The notes under the pieces are model-generated. The model was not told where the DNA came from and did not search any database. It worked only from the letters and a program-made list of their open reading frames with translations. From the NCBI GenBank assembly GCA_029339505.1, contig JAQISU010000094.1:7918001-7982000 (forward strand): a DNA stretch of 64,000 nt, written 5' to 3'. A program made the translations under genes and the position numbers. This document shows positions 13,399 to 27,600 of this stretch, one piece after another (the stretch's first letter is position 1; each line of letters begins with the position of its first letter). This DNA is from Unio delphinus (lineage: Eukaryota > Mollusca > Bivalvia > Unionida > Unionidae).

Positions 13399-13655
13399 CT
13401 CCGGTGGCCTAGTGGTTATAGCATCCGCCACGAAAGCAGGAGGTAGTGTGTTAACAGCTGCATCACTTGGTGCTCAGCATAAAGAGGTTAGTGTTATGAC
13501 TGGTCAGCCTTGTATCAGGATAATGTGACTGGGTGGGACATCATGCTACATGTCTGCAGCATGATGCCCCAGTGCTAGACATCACTAAACTGCCTCACTG
13601 CAGACATCGTAGCGATATGACTGATTTTTTTAAAAGCTGTTAAAAATCCTAATAA
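13399..13655 (+). mobile_element. SINE-A copy, plus strand, box B deleted
   Basis: The head GGTGGCCTAGTGGTTATAGC is a Pol III box A match. The segment from box B to the TACCAAAGAC region is deleted (AGGTAGTGTG joins TTAACAGCTGC). The body and the 3' end (GATATGACTG...TTAAAAATCCTAAT) are intact, then a (CA)n tail at about 13657-13692. It sits head-to-head with the previous copy. Confidence 0.8.
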
Positions 13656-13699
13656 CACGCACACACACAGACACACACACACACACACAGAGCAGCCCA

Positions 13700-15470
13700 G
13701 TAGTGTGCATCTATACACCCATTTGTTCATCAGTTTAAGTTTCTGAAGTATTCTACATTATGAATCTTGATTAAACATGGATTTCTTACACTTAGGATAA
13801 GGAAGAAACTTCATGATTTTTTAGGTAAAAGTTGAAAATTCAAGGTCATTGATTGAAAAGAAAAGATGAAAATGTCCACACAATCACTTTACTACTTTAT
13901 TGTAGACCTAAACCAAATTTTGTGGATGTCACACAATTAGATTGAGGATGAATCTCCGGAGTAGGGGTCAAAATTATTGAGGTGGGGATCTTTAAATAAA
14001 ATGAAATTTGATTGTCAGACAGGGACTGTTGACCAAAACTTTGTCGGCACATGGGACAAGGGTGAAGCTTGTCTAATTTTTGGTTATAAGGTTTTGGTTA
14101 AGGCCACTTTGACATAACAAGGGAAAGGTTTCTGTAGTATAACTTTAATCATACAGTCTATAATGGCACAGAAGTTTGAAGAGGATTGGCAGATGTGGAT
14201 AGAAATAGTGTTGAGTTTGGGTTACACAGTTGAAAGGCTACACTGACATTTGGCTTTCCAACCCATCTTTTTTCAGTAAAATTTGCAACAAATTTGTAGG
14301 CATTGCAAAGTACCTGATGATACTAAGGTTAAAAGGTCATGGTTAAGATCATCAAAATCCATTGTACAGTTTTGTCCAGAGTCATCATCTATGGCCTAAT
14401 AGTGCATTCATGCAGGATAATTATACATTAACTTTTATTCTTGCCTTGAATAAATACATGCTTGGCTATTCCAGAAATATTAAAGTTGAAAATGGTGACA
14501 ACCTAACTTCGATCATGTAAAAGACCATTTTTCTGAACTTTTCTTTGACTTTTCTAACACCATTTATTATTAACTACAACTGAGACCAGTCTGCTTTTCT
14601 TCTGGTAAGCATTGAATAGTATTAAAACACAAGATCAAAGTACTTATAGGACCCTGATGAAGCAAATGAAAGCAAACATTTAAGAAAAAATGTATGGACT
14701 TTTGATAAACAAAATTGGCAGAATTCTCAACAATGCATTCTTTCATTATAGAGAAATACTGGCTAGCCTGGAATCAGCTCTGACCCAATTGGACAAATGT
14801 TAGGAAACTGAGTTTTACTGCCAAAAGTTCATGCTTGACAATTCAAGTCAAACAAGTGAATTTTGAACCCCCATGTATAATTTACCCATTCACTATACTC
14901 TTATTCCACAATTGATGCTGGTTTACTATCTACAATGGTCACCATTACACTTTGCAATGCACTCATTGCTGGCGGTTCCGGTTGTCCTGTGATTTATTTA
15001 TTATACAGTGGAGCACCCATATGACTTGGTAGTTGGAGTTTGTAATGCCAACAACTGCACTATGATACGATGAATGAATATTAGGTGAAACATTATCAGG
15101 GGGTGAAGGCGGTGGTGGAAATAAACATGAAAATGCCAGTCAACATAATTTTACTAACTGTCCATTGATTTAACAATCAGGATAAAGATAGCCCAATGCT
15201 CAGTGAATTTAATCCTTGCTCCATAATAACCTAATTTCAATAGGCAATAGGTTTCTGAAACTTAGCTGAATTTCTTTGATCAATTAGTTAGCACTACTAA
15301 TGTTTTTAGTAGTGTCAAGGAATAAGGTTAAAGAAAATGACTGCCATGATGCTTTTGTTTATGTTTGAAATCAAATTATTAAGGTGTGCATTATAGCAGG
15401 GTTCCCCTGTACTTGATTTTGAGGAGTTGAGATTAATAGGTGTTGTTTTTTTTTTCCATATATTTTTTAG
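13700..15470. other. Non-coding DNA before ERCC6L exon A
   Basis: Probably intron. About 13900-14400 contains short GGTCA/TCAAGGTCA-type motifs, also seen near 37650-37930. No exon found that would supply the helicase core. Confidence 0.4.
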
Positions 15471-15619
15471 GTACTTTTCCAAGTATGAACTGCGTGAGCT
15501 GTTCGTGCTGGATGACACATACAGCTCGACAACGCAGCAGCAGCTGGAGCAGATGCACAGTGGCCAACGTAAAACTGACACTGAACTTGATGCCCATATT
15601 GCCTTTCTTTACTCCCTCA
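15471..15619 (+). CDS. ERCC6L: ERCC6L exon A, post-helicase segment
   Basis: A pyrimidine-rich acceptor ending TTTTTTAG precedes 15471. One base completes a codon, then the exon reads [15 protein letters not shown] through [15 protein letters not shown]. It parallels the vertebrate YFSKQELRELF...KLDEHIAYLQSL segment just after the Snf2 C-terminal helicase lobe. The donor is A|GTAAAT at 15620, phase 1. Because the exon starts mid-protein (phase 2 on entry), an upstream exon must exist, but none was recognised in the preceding 15 kb. Confidence 0.9.
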
Positions 15620-18600
15620 GTAAATATATACCACTGTTTTGTTACTGCTGTTTAGATTCTACATTTTTCTACACATGTCTGGTTTTTGTTTCAGCTTCAT
15701 AAACATGTTGAGATACCGTAGTTACTTATCCAATGCCATCAGTGTCAATTCAATTTAAATTGGGTGATGGGTTTTGAGGTCATATTTTCTGCATCAGTGT
15801 CTGTATTCATGCAAAACTCAGATAATATCACCTCAGATAATATCATGTTACTGTGCTACAGATGATATCTTGTCTGTCTCATTATTCAAGTAAACATTTT
15901 GAAGAATTAAACAATTTAAAGTTTTGTGTTGAAGTTTTTAAAATCATATATTTTCAACATAAATTCCTGTGTTGATCTGAAAATTTATGATACAGTAAAA
16001 CCTGTCTTGAGAGACCACCTGTTTTGAAAGACCAGAATCTTCATGTACAGGTTTATTCAGTATATAGTGTTATGAGAGACCATTATTTTGTGGCAAATGG
16101 GGTGGTCTTTCAAGACAGGTTCTTCTGTAATACCAGACCTGCCAACAATTTGATCAGTAGTCTTACTGTAATTATTTTTTTTTAAAAAGTACAGAGTTGT
16201 AGGATAATCACAAATCATAAAAGACTATATCATATAAGACTATTGTGGTCACATGCTGAACTTGTCAGGTGTAATGGATCCAACTAAATGTTTCATTCAG
16301 ACTATTGTGTTAATGATATTCTTCTTTTTTAGATGTAGTTGGATTGAGTGACCACGATCTGATGTTTTCTCAAGAGATTAAACCTCATGAGGAGTTTGAG
16401 GAGGACAAGGAAGATGGTAGCACTACAACTGACTACATTCAGCACAGGGTGAGTCTTCATGAGAATCATGTGGATCGATCCATCCAGATTTCTTCATTTA
16501 TGTTTTATATTCTAATGCTGTACCTGGCATGACAGGAGGTTGACATAGTGATACACATATACAAAAAAGAATGTATTTTGACCAGACCGAATCAGAGACT
16601 TGAACCCACACAGACAGAGGTGAGATGGCAGTGATCCGTAATGGACAGCTCTTAAGACCACTTGACCACTCGGGGCCCCGTTGATTGTCAGCATTCTGGC
16701 ATTGATCTTAATGTCAAAGGTCACGACTCAGTTGTTTGCTGTTCTGGTTTGAGAGTATAATAACACAAAAACAAGCATGCATGAATTACTTTGCTTAACA
16801 GATCCATAATTTTCGTATGGAGAAGAAAATATATTAAAAATGTTCACATTATCCTACTTTTTGCACAGGTTAACCTGTGTGCACTTCAGACTGGTCTTCC
16901 TTAGATCTGAGGCCATAAAGTCTAAAATCTGGACACAAAATCAGATTCTGGCCTAGGGGCGCATTTCGGTTGGAAAAAAAAAAACCGGTCTAAAAATTAG
17001 GTTTTTCCCTCTGTATTTTGTAGTGCAACTAAAATGTCCAGATTATTTTGTATCATTGTTGAGCTAAATCTGTCTACCTTTCTATAATACCACCCACTTT
17101 AGTGTATCCTACATGACCTTGACGCTATGGACCATGGCAGTAGGCTGCAACCAACTGCCCTGTAAACGCAGTGCTAGGGGTTACTGTTTAAAATGATGTG
17201 GTTGAAAAAAACTTTTTTAGCACAAAATACTAATTCGACCAAAAATGTTTTGATATTGCACTAGTTTGAAAATTATGAAAATTAGATTGTTATCGTTTTA
17301 TTTGAACATTTTATGTATTTATTGCAATTTTTTTTACCCATATGGGAAATATCCAAGGGTTGACAATAGGAAACAGGTTTGGTCAGCCGACTGGAAACAC
17401 TGGGAGGTGGGTGTTTATAGATGTAATGGAATTTAACGTGTGGGTACCATACTTTTTGGTAATAAAGATGTTCGGGGATATTTTCCACATAGATAATGTT
17501 ATATTTTGTTTATAAAGAAGAACATATTAGATGCAGTGTTAGTATCTCCAAAATTTGTTTACAACATTAAGCCAGTTTTCTTTGGTTCAGCAATTCTACA
17601 ACTTAGATCAATTTATGAAATTATCTTCATGCAGTATATTGATTGTGTTTCATAATAAAAGTATATTGAGTTGCCATATGTATTTGCTTTTTATAAATGA
17701 CCTGGAACTGGTAACTTGGCAGGGCGCTGTCACCTTTCATAAAAGGAAACAATTTGAACTGTTGTTGCAGAAGATTGTTGGTCATACATTTTTTTACACT
17801 ACAGATGTATTCTTGATGGCATTAATCAGAATTGGGGCCCCGAGTGGCTGAGTGGTCTAAAGTGCTATCCGTTATGGACCACTGCCATCTCACCTCTGTT
17901 TGTGTGCGTTCGAGTCTAAGATTCGGCAAATGTAGTTATGTGAGAAAGCTTGCCAGTAGCTTCTCGTGGGTCGGTGGATCTTTCTGAGGTTTGTCCGGTT
18001 TCTTCCTCCACCATTAATACTGGCTGCCATGTATAGCCTATATTGTGCTGAAAAATGTCGTTAAACCATAAAAAAAAAAATTAATCAGAAGTAATGTAAA
18101 TGCACATGAGTTGCACATTTGTCACCGTATATGGTGCCAGCATTATTATTACAGTGCTTAAATTGAATTGTCATTGATTGAGTATCAATTGTACGACTTT
18201 AATATGGTTGTGTTTCAAAAGTAAATTAATTCACGTCATCCATATCTGACAATCCATTCTAAAAAGGGGGTGGGGTGCCAGAAATTATTAAATTGTGTTG
18301 TCTGTCAAGTCTCCTCTTTCCAAACATTTACAGTGGTCCCCCTCATGAATTCCCCCACCCCCACCCCACCCCACCCTGGACCAATAGCCTCCCCCAGTTT
18401 ACAGTAGAAGTACCCAAGAAAGGCCAGCCCTCTAACACAACCACCAGTGAGCATATTAGTGCAAAAAACAGATTATATTTACCACTCACAAGGGGCCAAA
18501 TTTTTTTTTAATATGTGTTCAGACCTAGTATTTAATTCACATGGTAAGGTATGTAATCCAATTATCTTCATAGATGTATGTTATCTGATGTAAGGTCTTT

Positions 18601-21600
18601 ACTGAAAAGAGGTGTTGGCTAAAGTACATGTATGACAAAGGTTAATATTATGTAATTAACACCTCCAATTACAGACAATGAGGTCAACAATGTTGTGATA
18701 GAGCTTTGGGTTTCACATAGGGATTAAGGTTTTTTTCTTCTCTGATAATTATGATCTGATGTAATTTCAAGATCATAACCTGGTCAGCATAAACTGAATA
18801 TAGATTTTGTAGTTTAACACACTAGGAGAAATTAACCTTGAACAGAACAGAGTATCAGATAAATACAAAAAAAAGTCATTGTATTACTAACTTTATTGAC
18901 AAGGCCTTTCACCTACTCTGCAAAAGTTGTGCCTGCATAATTCAAATGTAATACTGTACAATTAGTAACATAGGGAAAAAAAACTCAAAACTTTTACATG
19001 TCATGTTAGAAGAAAAAGTAGAAGTTATTTGATGTCAGACAATGGGCAGAGTTCTTGATTAAAAATTGTATGTTAGGAAGACTCAGATAAGGAGAATATT
19101 TTGTACAAGTGGGAAAATGGAGTAAATGAAAGAGTTATTTTAAATGTTAAGCAAGATTTAAATGATGTGCAGTACACATACCAACAATATCCCATTTATG
19201 CTTAAGAATAAGATTTTTTCATGCATGTCAACTTGAAATAAATCTGTTTTTGAGACAAGAAGAACCTTTTAATAAATAATGCTACCTTTAAATGAAATTT
19301 ATAAATGCTTTGCAGTTATATATAGCTTTCTTATTAGATATACATACTTCTCACAAATATAGTCCCCCTCTGGTAAGGCCACCTGTCTTATATGGCTGCT
19401 TCCAAGTGATCCCCCTCATATACAACCGAAGGGATTGCTGTATATGATGGGGACCACAGTACAGTGGGACCCCGCTATAACCCGCCCCGCTATAACCCGA
19501 ATTCGGATATAACCCGGTCGTGGCATGGCTCCCGAAATTTCGGGTAATTTATTACAGGTATTTTTCTCAAAGACCAAAAAAAAAAAAATTGAAGAAATTT
19601 AAGTTTGAAAAAAAATATTAAGAGTTTAATTATCATTCTCATATTCGTCTAAACCGTGCGAAAAAGAACGTGTAGAAAATGTATTATCAAATTTCTTCTA
19701 GTTTTGTGCCAAAATAAACGTCGGAAATACGAACCAATTGCTGGGCCTACTGAGAACTTTGATCTTCGTTTATTGTTGAAAAATTACAGCTCATAAGTGT
19801 CAATATTATAATTACTGATTCCTGAGTAATGAAGCCGTCGTGTCTACTTTGTGTTTATCTTAAATGCTTTCCGAATACAATCGTTGCTCAAATAATCTCC
19901 GATATATGTTTCTCTTCATATCATACACAACTAAGCAACAGCCAATGCGGCGGTTGATAAAAGATTCTCACCAGAATGTATAAATCAACTTAAAGTACAT
20001 TGTTTATCATCAAAGTGAACTGCCGAGCTAAACAGTGACATAATTCCCTGGTTAAAATACAGCTAGTTCTGCCTGCTGTATTAGAGTACATCAAAAGAAC
20101 ATGACGCAATCACTGGGCGGCAAGTTCAAAGGACTTTGACTAGCAGCTTGGGTGGGAAAATTGTGCTGAAATTTACAATGACTGAATTCAGAGACAGAAA
20201 GATCCTGAGATGTACATGTAGTTATTATAAGAATACACTTTAGCTTCCATTATTTAATCTATGGACATGTACTATTTCATCATTCATTATGTACACCCGT
20301 TACGTAATTTTTGTTTTTTTTCTTTTCATTTAATTCAGTCACATAATGATCTGTGACAAAATTATTGAATATTTTACATCCTTGTGTGGATATTTTCGAT
20401 GGAAATATTTGTATTATGGATTCAATGTATGTTACAAGATTCGATGGTGAGTACACGGTGTTGATACTCTTTTCATGCAATAGATTATACATGTATCCAT
20501 AAATTAGACACGTGTATGTACCAATGCATGGATCTATGAATAAAGTAATATATTATATCTGCAATTTCTGTTACCAAAGCAAATGTTTTTCTCATTTAAT
20601 ATATATTGATCAAAAATGGTAATTGTGCCATGCATTTTCGCACCCGTCTTTATGTAAACCCCCCCCCCCCCCCCCCCCAATTAAATCCAAAAATGTGTTG
20701 GTATTGTACATGGTTGCTTATAACACGGTTCGGTTCATAGCCCGGTCGGATTCTATGGCTCCCAACTACCGTGTTATAGCGGGGTCCCACTGTACTTATA
20801 TTACATCTGTTGTACAAGTTCACCAAACTTAATAATTTTGTAAGTTGTTATCCTAATGGAAGAAAAAGACCTGAGAAAGAAGAAAAACTCATCTTTAATG
20901 GGCGACATGGGTTGAGTGAGCTTGTCAGCTTATTCAGCATCAGTTCTGCTTTGCGTGTCCATCAACAATTGCCATTTTAAACAAAAATCAAACCCCACTG
21001 GACAATTTTGGTTAAACATATCAGAAAGCATTCTGACATAAATTGCTCTAAAATTTATATTTTAGATTAAGATGATCCTCTGTTGCTTAAAACAAATGAA
21101 CTTTAAATGACTTCATTTCAAAATCTCATAAGTTTTGATCAAATTTGACAGAAATGCTGATGTGTCATCAAGTATAGGTGAAGTTTCAAAAGCTAGATAA
21201 ACCTTCAAATAATTTGAAAAGAAGGAAGATTTTTTAAAAACCTCTTTTTCACTTGATTGTTTGACTCACCAGCCAGGAGAACAATCAGATTGCCACCTGG
21301 ACCTATTGTTTGATAAAATTTTATTTTATTCAGTTTTTGATCTGTACAATAGCATTCTCTTGGAACCAGCAACTAATATGTATATTCAGATCTAATTTGG
21401 TGTAAACATGCTGTAATAGATGCAGATGAGTTTGTTCTGCTTCTTATTTGACCATGTTGATGATATTGTTATCTTTTCTTTTTTAGTTGCTTTTAACCAG
21501 CATAGCTAAGGAATCATGTATTATATTTTGATGCATTTTGCTGTGAACATAGTTTAATGGATGAAAATAAGCTTGTTTGGATTTTTGTCTATTTGGAATA

Positions 21601-24600
21601 AATTTTTTTATAGAGTTATGGGCCACTTAATGATGTCAAGACCTGTATTGTAGTAGGAGCTTGCAATAAAGATAACTCCCGGTTATATATTAAACTTTTA
21701 TGCCAGAGTTATGGGCCTTGTCAGTTAGTATTATAGCTTCAGATTAGTATGCCACATGTCATGGGGTTACACATTGCTTATTATCTTTCTGCTTCATATT
21801 GGACAAAGATATGAATTTTTCATGTTTTCTTTCACTACAGGGTCCTTCCGACTTTGGCATTTTACCTAGTTTCACCAGCAAAGGCCAAGCGTATTTATCA
21901 CCATCCCAGTTGTAACAATTTTAAGATTTTGTCATAAAATGTTTGAAAGTCTTATAATATTATATGTATAACTTGGTTTCCTGTCTGACCTATATTTACA
22001 TTCAGCACACGGTCTTCCATGCAACCTCTATATTTAATTTCCTTATTTCATGGACATCAGGTTCAGAAAGCTCAAGATCTGATAAAGATGGAATCAGAAT
22101 TGTCATCACAAATCCATGTGAAGGCAAGCCAGTACCCACGAAATATTGATGCCCAGCCTTCCGTGAACACCAAGATAGAGTCGGAGAATACCAAGACCAA
22201 GCGACAGAATAATTGGGACATGCCAAAATATATACAAGGCAAGTGAAATATCTCACTTTGTCTTGCTGACACAATGAAAGCTGGTAGCTGATTAAATTGT
22301 CAGTGGGTATGTGGCTATTTGTGTACCCACCATTCACAAGTACCCAGGTTGTAAAATTAGTAATAGGGTACTAGTTTTAGAACATGTATTTTTAAAAAAA
22401 AAACATAACAGCAGCATGGTTCCAAGTTCAGATCAAAGATTATATATCTGGCAACATCTGGAGTGAGTGAGACACAAAATAATGAGTATAGTTAGAGGCT
22501 CATGTTATGTGATATTTATCTATCATAGACCTCCCATCAACTGATCTTATATTTTCAATTTGTGCAACCATTTGGTTCTGTAGATCAATTAGATTCCTTA
22601 TTTTCTATTTATAGTACATGAAGCGTTTCCAAGAAAACATGGGTTTCTTGAATTTGAAACCATGTGTAACAGAATCATTATAATTTAGTTGACACTTGCA
22701 TAACAGACTTGCCTTTATTGTTAAAAAAAACCCATGGCACCATATATTAAGTAAAATGGGCTTTATTGATGTGACTAGAGGATGTTATTAAATGTTGGAA
22801 TAGAAAATATTAAAAATAATATATAAAATGTATTTTCTGTATATATTGTGACGCCATATTTGTTGGGACACCCTAAATAAATTTTCTAAATAGTTTTATG
22901 TAAAGGCCAACCATTGCACTTTTGGCATCATCATGACAGTTTTTTTTACTAAATTAAACCATATGCTTGACTGTATATCGATTCGCTTTTTGTCCTACTC
23001 CAATAAAAGTAATTAAATTGTTATATATGTTGTTATTAACATCCCAATAATGCCACATATCATATTTTGGAAAAGACATCTTCTGCTTAACTATGACATA
23101 AGAGTACACTTGTCTATAGAACTGCATGCACTTTCCTAACAGTATTATGTTCTATTTATAGCAGCTGCCCTATTTCAAAGAAACTGGCTGGTTTCTGCTT
23201 TCAGATCTTTTTCCTTGGATTCATTGTTATGATTCATGTTCATTAGAGAACCAGTCTGTAGTGTGCTGTAGGTCATGTCTAATAGCTTTTGTACAAGAGT
23301 ACAGTAGACCTGCATGTACTTTCCTCACCATCATTATATTCTATTTCTAGCAGCTGTATGGCATAGTTTGGAGAAAACAGACTGGTTTTCTAATCTTGAA
23401 TCTTTGCACTCAGAATCTTTATTCTAATTCATATTTGGTACAGGACATATCTGTATAGATATTTTCCTAAGAGATTATTATGCTACAGCCTGTGATTACA
23501 TGCACCAGAAATTCCCATATGGAGATGAAGTGCTTTTTAATGCTTCAGTTACTGATGTAAATGAGAGACAGAAAGCTTTTAAAGTGTATGATTCTTAATA
23601 AAGAGATATCCATTCTATTGATACCCTTTTCTACCTTGGGTCATATGGAATTCCTGAGAATTCTTGAAGTATCTGACAATGTATGTTATGCAGACAAAGT
23701 TGATGTGTAATGGCATCTTATTTCCCAGCTAAAAGACCCAATCACTGGAAGACATAAATTTCCTCTCTATTGTCTGGTTATGAAAGGAATATTGGTTCTT
23801 TACCATTCGAATGCTGACTGAGAGATTGTTCAGTATTGTTAACAAAAATAAAACTGATTTAAGATCAAGGCTCAGTAACCAAGTAAGTAATGCTACGTGG
23901 TGTGCAAAACATTCATAATCTCAACTGATGCAAAGTATTTTGAACTGCAACATGACAGTCTGTTGTTTTCAAAAGCTAAAGGTACTACATATGAAAACTT
24001 GAAGCATTAAATGATAAAGACCATTTTGTATGTTCATTGAATTTATATCACGTTCTATGTAGGCTACTCTTATTCAACTTGGATTACTCTTTTGTTCCAC
24101 ATTTTTCCTTGCCAGGGGTTGGCATGTATGATTTTATTGTGCTCAGTATGTTCATTTTGTTATTTTTCTGAGTTAAGTTGTGGGAACCCTTTTGAAATCA
24201 TTTGAAAATTATGTGTCCGAAAACTGTATTTAAGATAAAACTCTTTAAATCTGCTGAAGCATCACATCATCATCCTAACCCTTTTCTTGCACACATATCA
24301 TTCATCTTTTTGGTGCATAAATATTTTATAGCTCCCTCGTGCCATGAAAAGTTATCATTGGAGGCCACACATCTCCTGCTTTTTGTTATCTGCACCAGTC
24401 ATATAATTCCCCCTTATCAACAGTCTGTCCAAGAAAGACAAAAACACACTGGAGTTTCATCCATGCTAATGATCATATTGTTAGCGTAATCAGTTTCTTA
24501 TCTGGCCATCATGAATTCATTGAATGACAAAGCACTAGATTGTGCCAGTTTAGAAACTATTCTATTGTATCAATTTATTTTTTAGAAATCCTGTGAATAC

Positions 24601-27600
24601 CTATAAAAAGGAACCAAAGTTTGTATTTTAAAAAAAGACCAGCTTACTTAAAAGAATCTAAAGATTTAAAGTTACCTTAATTTGTATATAAAATAAATAA
24701 ATTAATAAAATAACTATATTTGATATTCTGCTGATAAGTTCAAACAATGAGCGTATTGCTTGCTACCAGATGTTTTTACTCAACACCTGGGCATTGATTT
24801 TTTGCAGTTTATGTAGCATACAGCCTTAATTTGCTTTAATAGTACTATTTCTAACCCATGCAAGCAATCATAGCAAATATATTTTCTAATAATGATTTTA
24901 TTTGGCAGATATTGCCATATTGTTAACCTGGATATAATAGACTCTTGGTTATTCTGCACCTTACACCATATTCTGTGTGACACCTCCAGGCCATATGTTT
25001 AAATTTCTCTCATTTTTATGATTTTGCAGGATCCAGTTTTTAGTCTGTGAAAAAATTCAAACCTTTGAGGACTACCAAACACAATTTGTGTCTTTATCTT
25101 CATATCAATAACCAATGTGTCATGTTAGCTGACAAAACAGTGCACATTATGGATACATACACTACACTGTGGATATATATTTGCCATTAATAAATTGCTA
25201 ATGAAGAACAACAAAGTGAATAAATGATAACAGTACATTTTTAGTTTCTTTAATTTTGTATTGTCACATCATTGAAGTGGGAGAATTGCACAAATTTAAT
25301 ACATTTTGTTTTGTTTTTCAAGTCTTGGGATATTTGTTCTAGGTGGCATAAATATAACCATAATAAATACTGTAATAGCACCTGTTTTGCCCAAGTGCAA
25401 TCAGCACAGACCCAGGTCTACCTTCACATAATGTGTCAGGAAATCAGGGTCTATGCCAATTCATCCAGGCAAACTTGCAACTGACTTGCACATGATTGTG
25501 ACTACCAAACAAATGCTCATACAATTTAGAGCATTTACGTCACCGTCAAACTGTTTTGGATTGATGATAAAACAAAATTACCATATTTTTTGGCCTATAA
25601 GTTGATGCGGAATATAAGTCGAATTCACCAGTTCGACTTATTTTCCATCCTTCAACCTTATATAAGTCAATTCGGAGTATAAGACAAGGATAGGTCAAGG
25701 ATAGGTCAATATCTTGGCTTTGTATTTTACACTAGTAATGATATCGTTGTATGATATTCCATATTACCCGCAATTGTGAAATTGCATTACCGATGCTAAG
25801 ATGCTTGGGATTTTTCTTCTGGAGAAATTACTACTATATTCTGTTATCAATTGACACAGCTGAATAAACAGTCCATGCTTGTTTTATTATAATTAAAAGC
25901 ACATCCATGTTGTTATTACCTGTAGTTACAAACATAACTTATATAATTCTTTCAATGATACAATCCATATATAAGTTGATTCTGAGTATAAGATGAATCC
26001 CCGACTTTGAAATAAAATAGTATTGACTTATACACTAGAAATCAAAGTTGTATGTAAATTAAAGATTATTTGCTGAATATCTCAGATGTTGGTTTGAAAG
26101 CAGTCTTCAGAATGAAGGAAGATTATACCACTGACCTTGGATTTGTGACTTGCACTCTGGCATGTACAGGTACTGGGGATTGAACCCAGTACTACAGAAG
26201 TGCAAATCAAACACCTTATCATTGCTTTTTAACTGTCCCTGAGCACAACCAAACCAAAATATTTCATTACGTTATTTTTTATTACTTACAGCAGAACCTA
26301 AATTGGAATCAGACTATGTGGATTTGACGTCCAGTCCAACTAGTACAAAGCAGGAGCCAGGTGTAAAACAGGAGCATGATGAAATAGAACTTGCATCATT
26401 TCATAGTGCCAAGGAAGAGGAGGAGGCGGAGGAGGTGGAAGACTCAACAGAGGAAGTGGAACAAAAAATAGTCAACCTCTCCATTGTAGAATACCCATCA
26501 CACATAGAGGTATGAATTAGCTACTGACATATGTGTTTTTTAAGGACAGTACATAGAGGTATGAATTAGCTACTGACATATGTGTTTTTTAAGGACAGTC
26601 AAGCAGTACATAGAGGTATGAATTAGCTACTGACATACTTATCCATTAAGGACAGTCAGGTAGTACATAGAGGTATGAATTAGCTACTGACATACTTGTC
26701 TATTAAGGACAGTCAAGTAGTACATAGAGGTATGAATTAGCTACTGACATACTTGTCTATTAAGGACAGTCAAGTAGTACATAGAGGTATGAATTAACTA
26801 CTGTCATACTTGTCTATTAAGGACAGTCAAGCAGTACATTGTGGTATGAATTAACTACTGTCATACTTGTCTATTTAGGACAGTCAAGCAGTACATTGTG
26901 GTATGAATTAGCTACTGTCATACTTGTCTATTTAGGACACAGTAAAACAAATCTTTTGTCCATTATAATGAAACATTTAAGTGCAAGTTGAACTCCTTTT
27001 GCAAAATGATGAATCAAGCAAAACCCAATCATATTTGAACATTTTTTGTAACAAACGCTTTGGTTTGCAAATGTACAGTGTAACTGTAAGCAATATGTTG
27101 CCCATGAATTGCAAATTCTTTAATTGTTCTCTTAAATTCCATTTTGGAGAAATCAAAAAGTACAAGCAAATGCATACAAAATAATGATAAAATTTATAAT
27201 ATAAAAGAAGTTTATAACAATGTATTGACTGGTTATTGATTAAAGATTGGTACAGCTGTGTTTGTGATTTGTTTTCAACTTTGCCAATTATGTCTCAAAA
27301 TTACTGTATTACTGGTTTTTAAAGCAGTTTCAATGATGTAATCCACATGTAAATTGATTAAGATTGTAAATTTAATCCCAGACTTCCAGGTAAAAGGGAA
27401 TTGATTTCTGTGCACCAAAAAGACAGTAACTATTCCACAATTGAACTTAACCACTACCTTAAATTGCTACCAAAATTATAAGTCTTTTGACACCCTTTAT
27501 AATTTATAAAGTATTTTGTTTATGACCTATAAATGTTGGGACACAAAATTATATAAATTTTGTCATGTACAATAAATCTTGGGATACCTTAGACATTGTT

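Noticed and set aside
17834..17920. tRNA-Leu or tRNA-Ser gene
   Set aside because: Same reason: it is the head of SINE-B, present in several truncated copies with target duplications.
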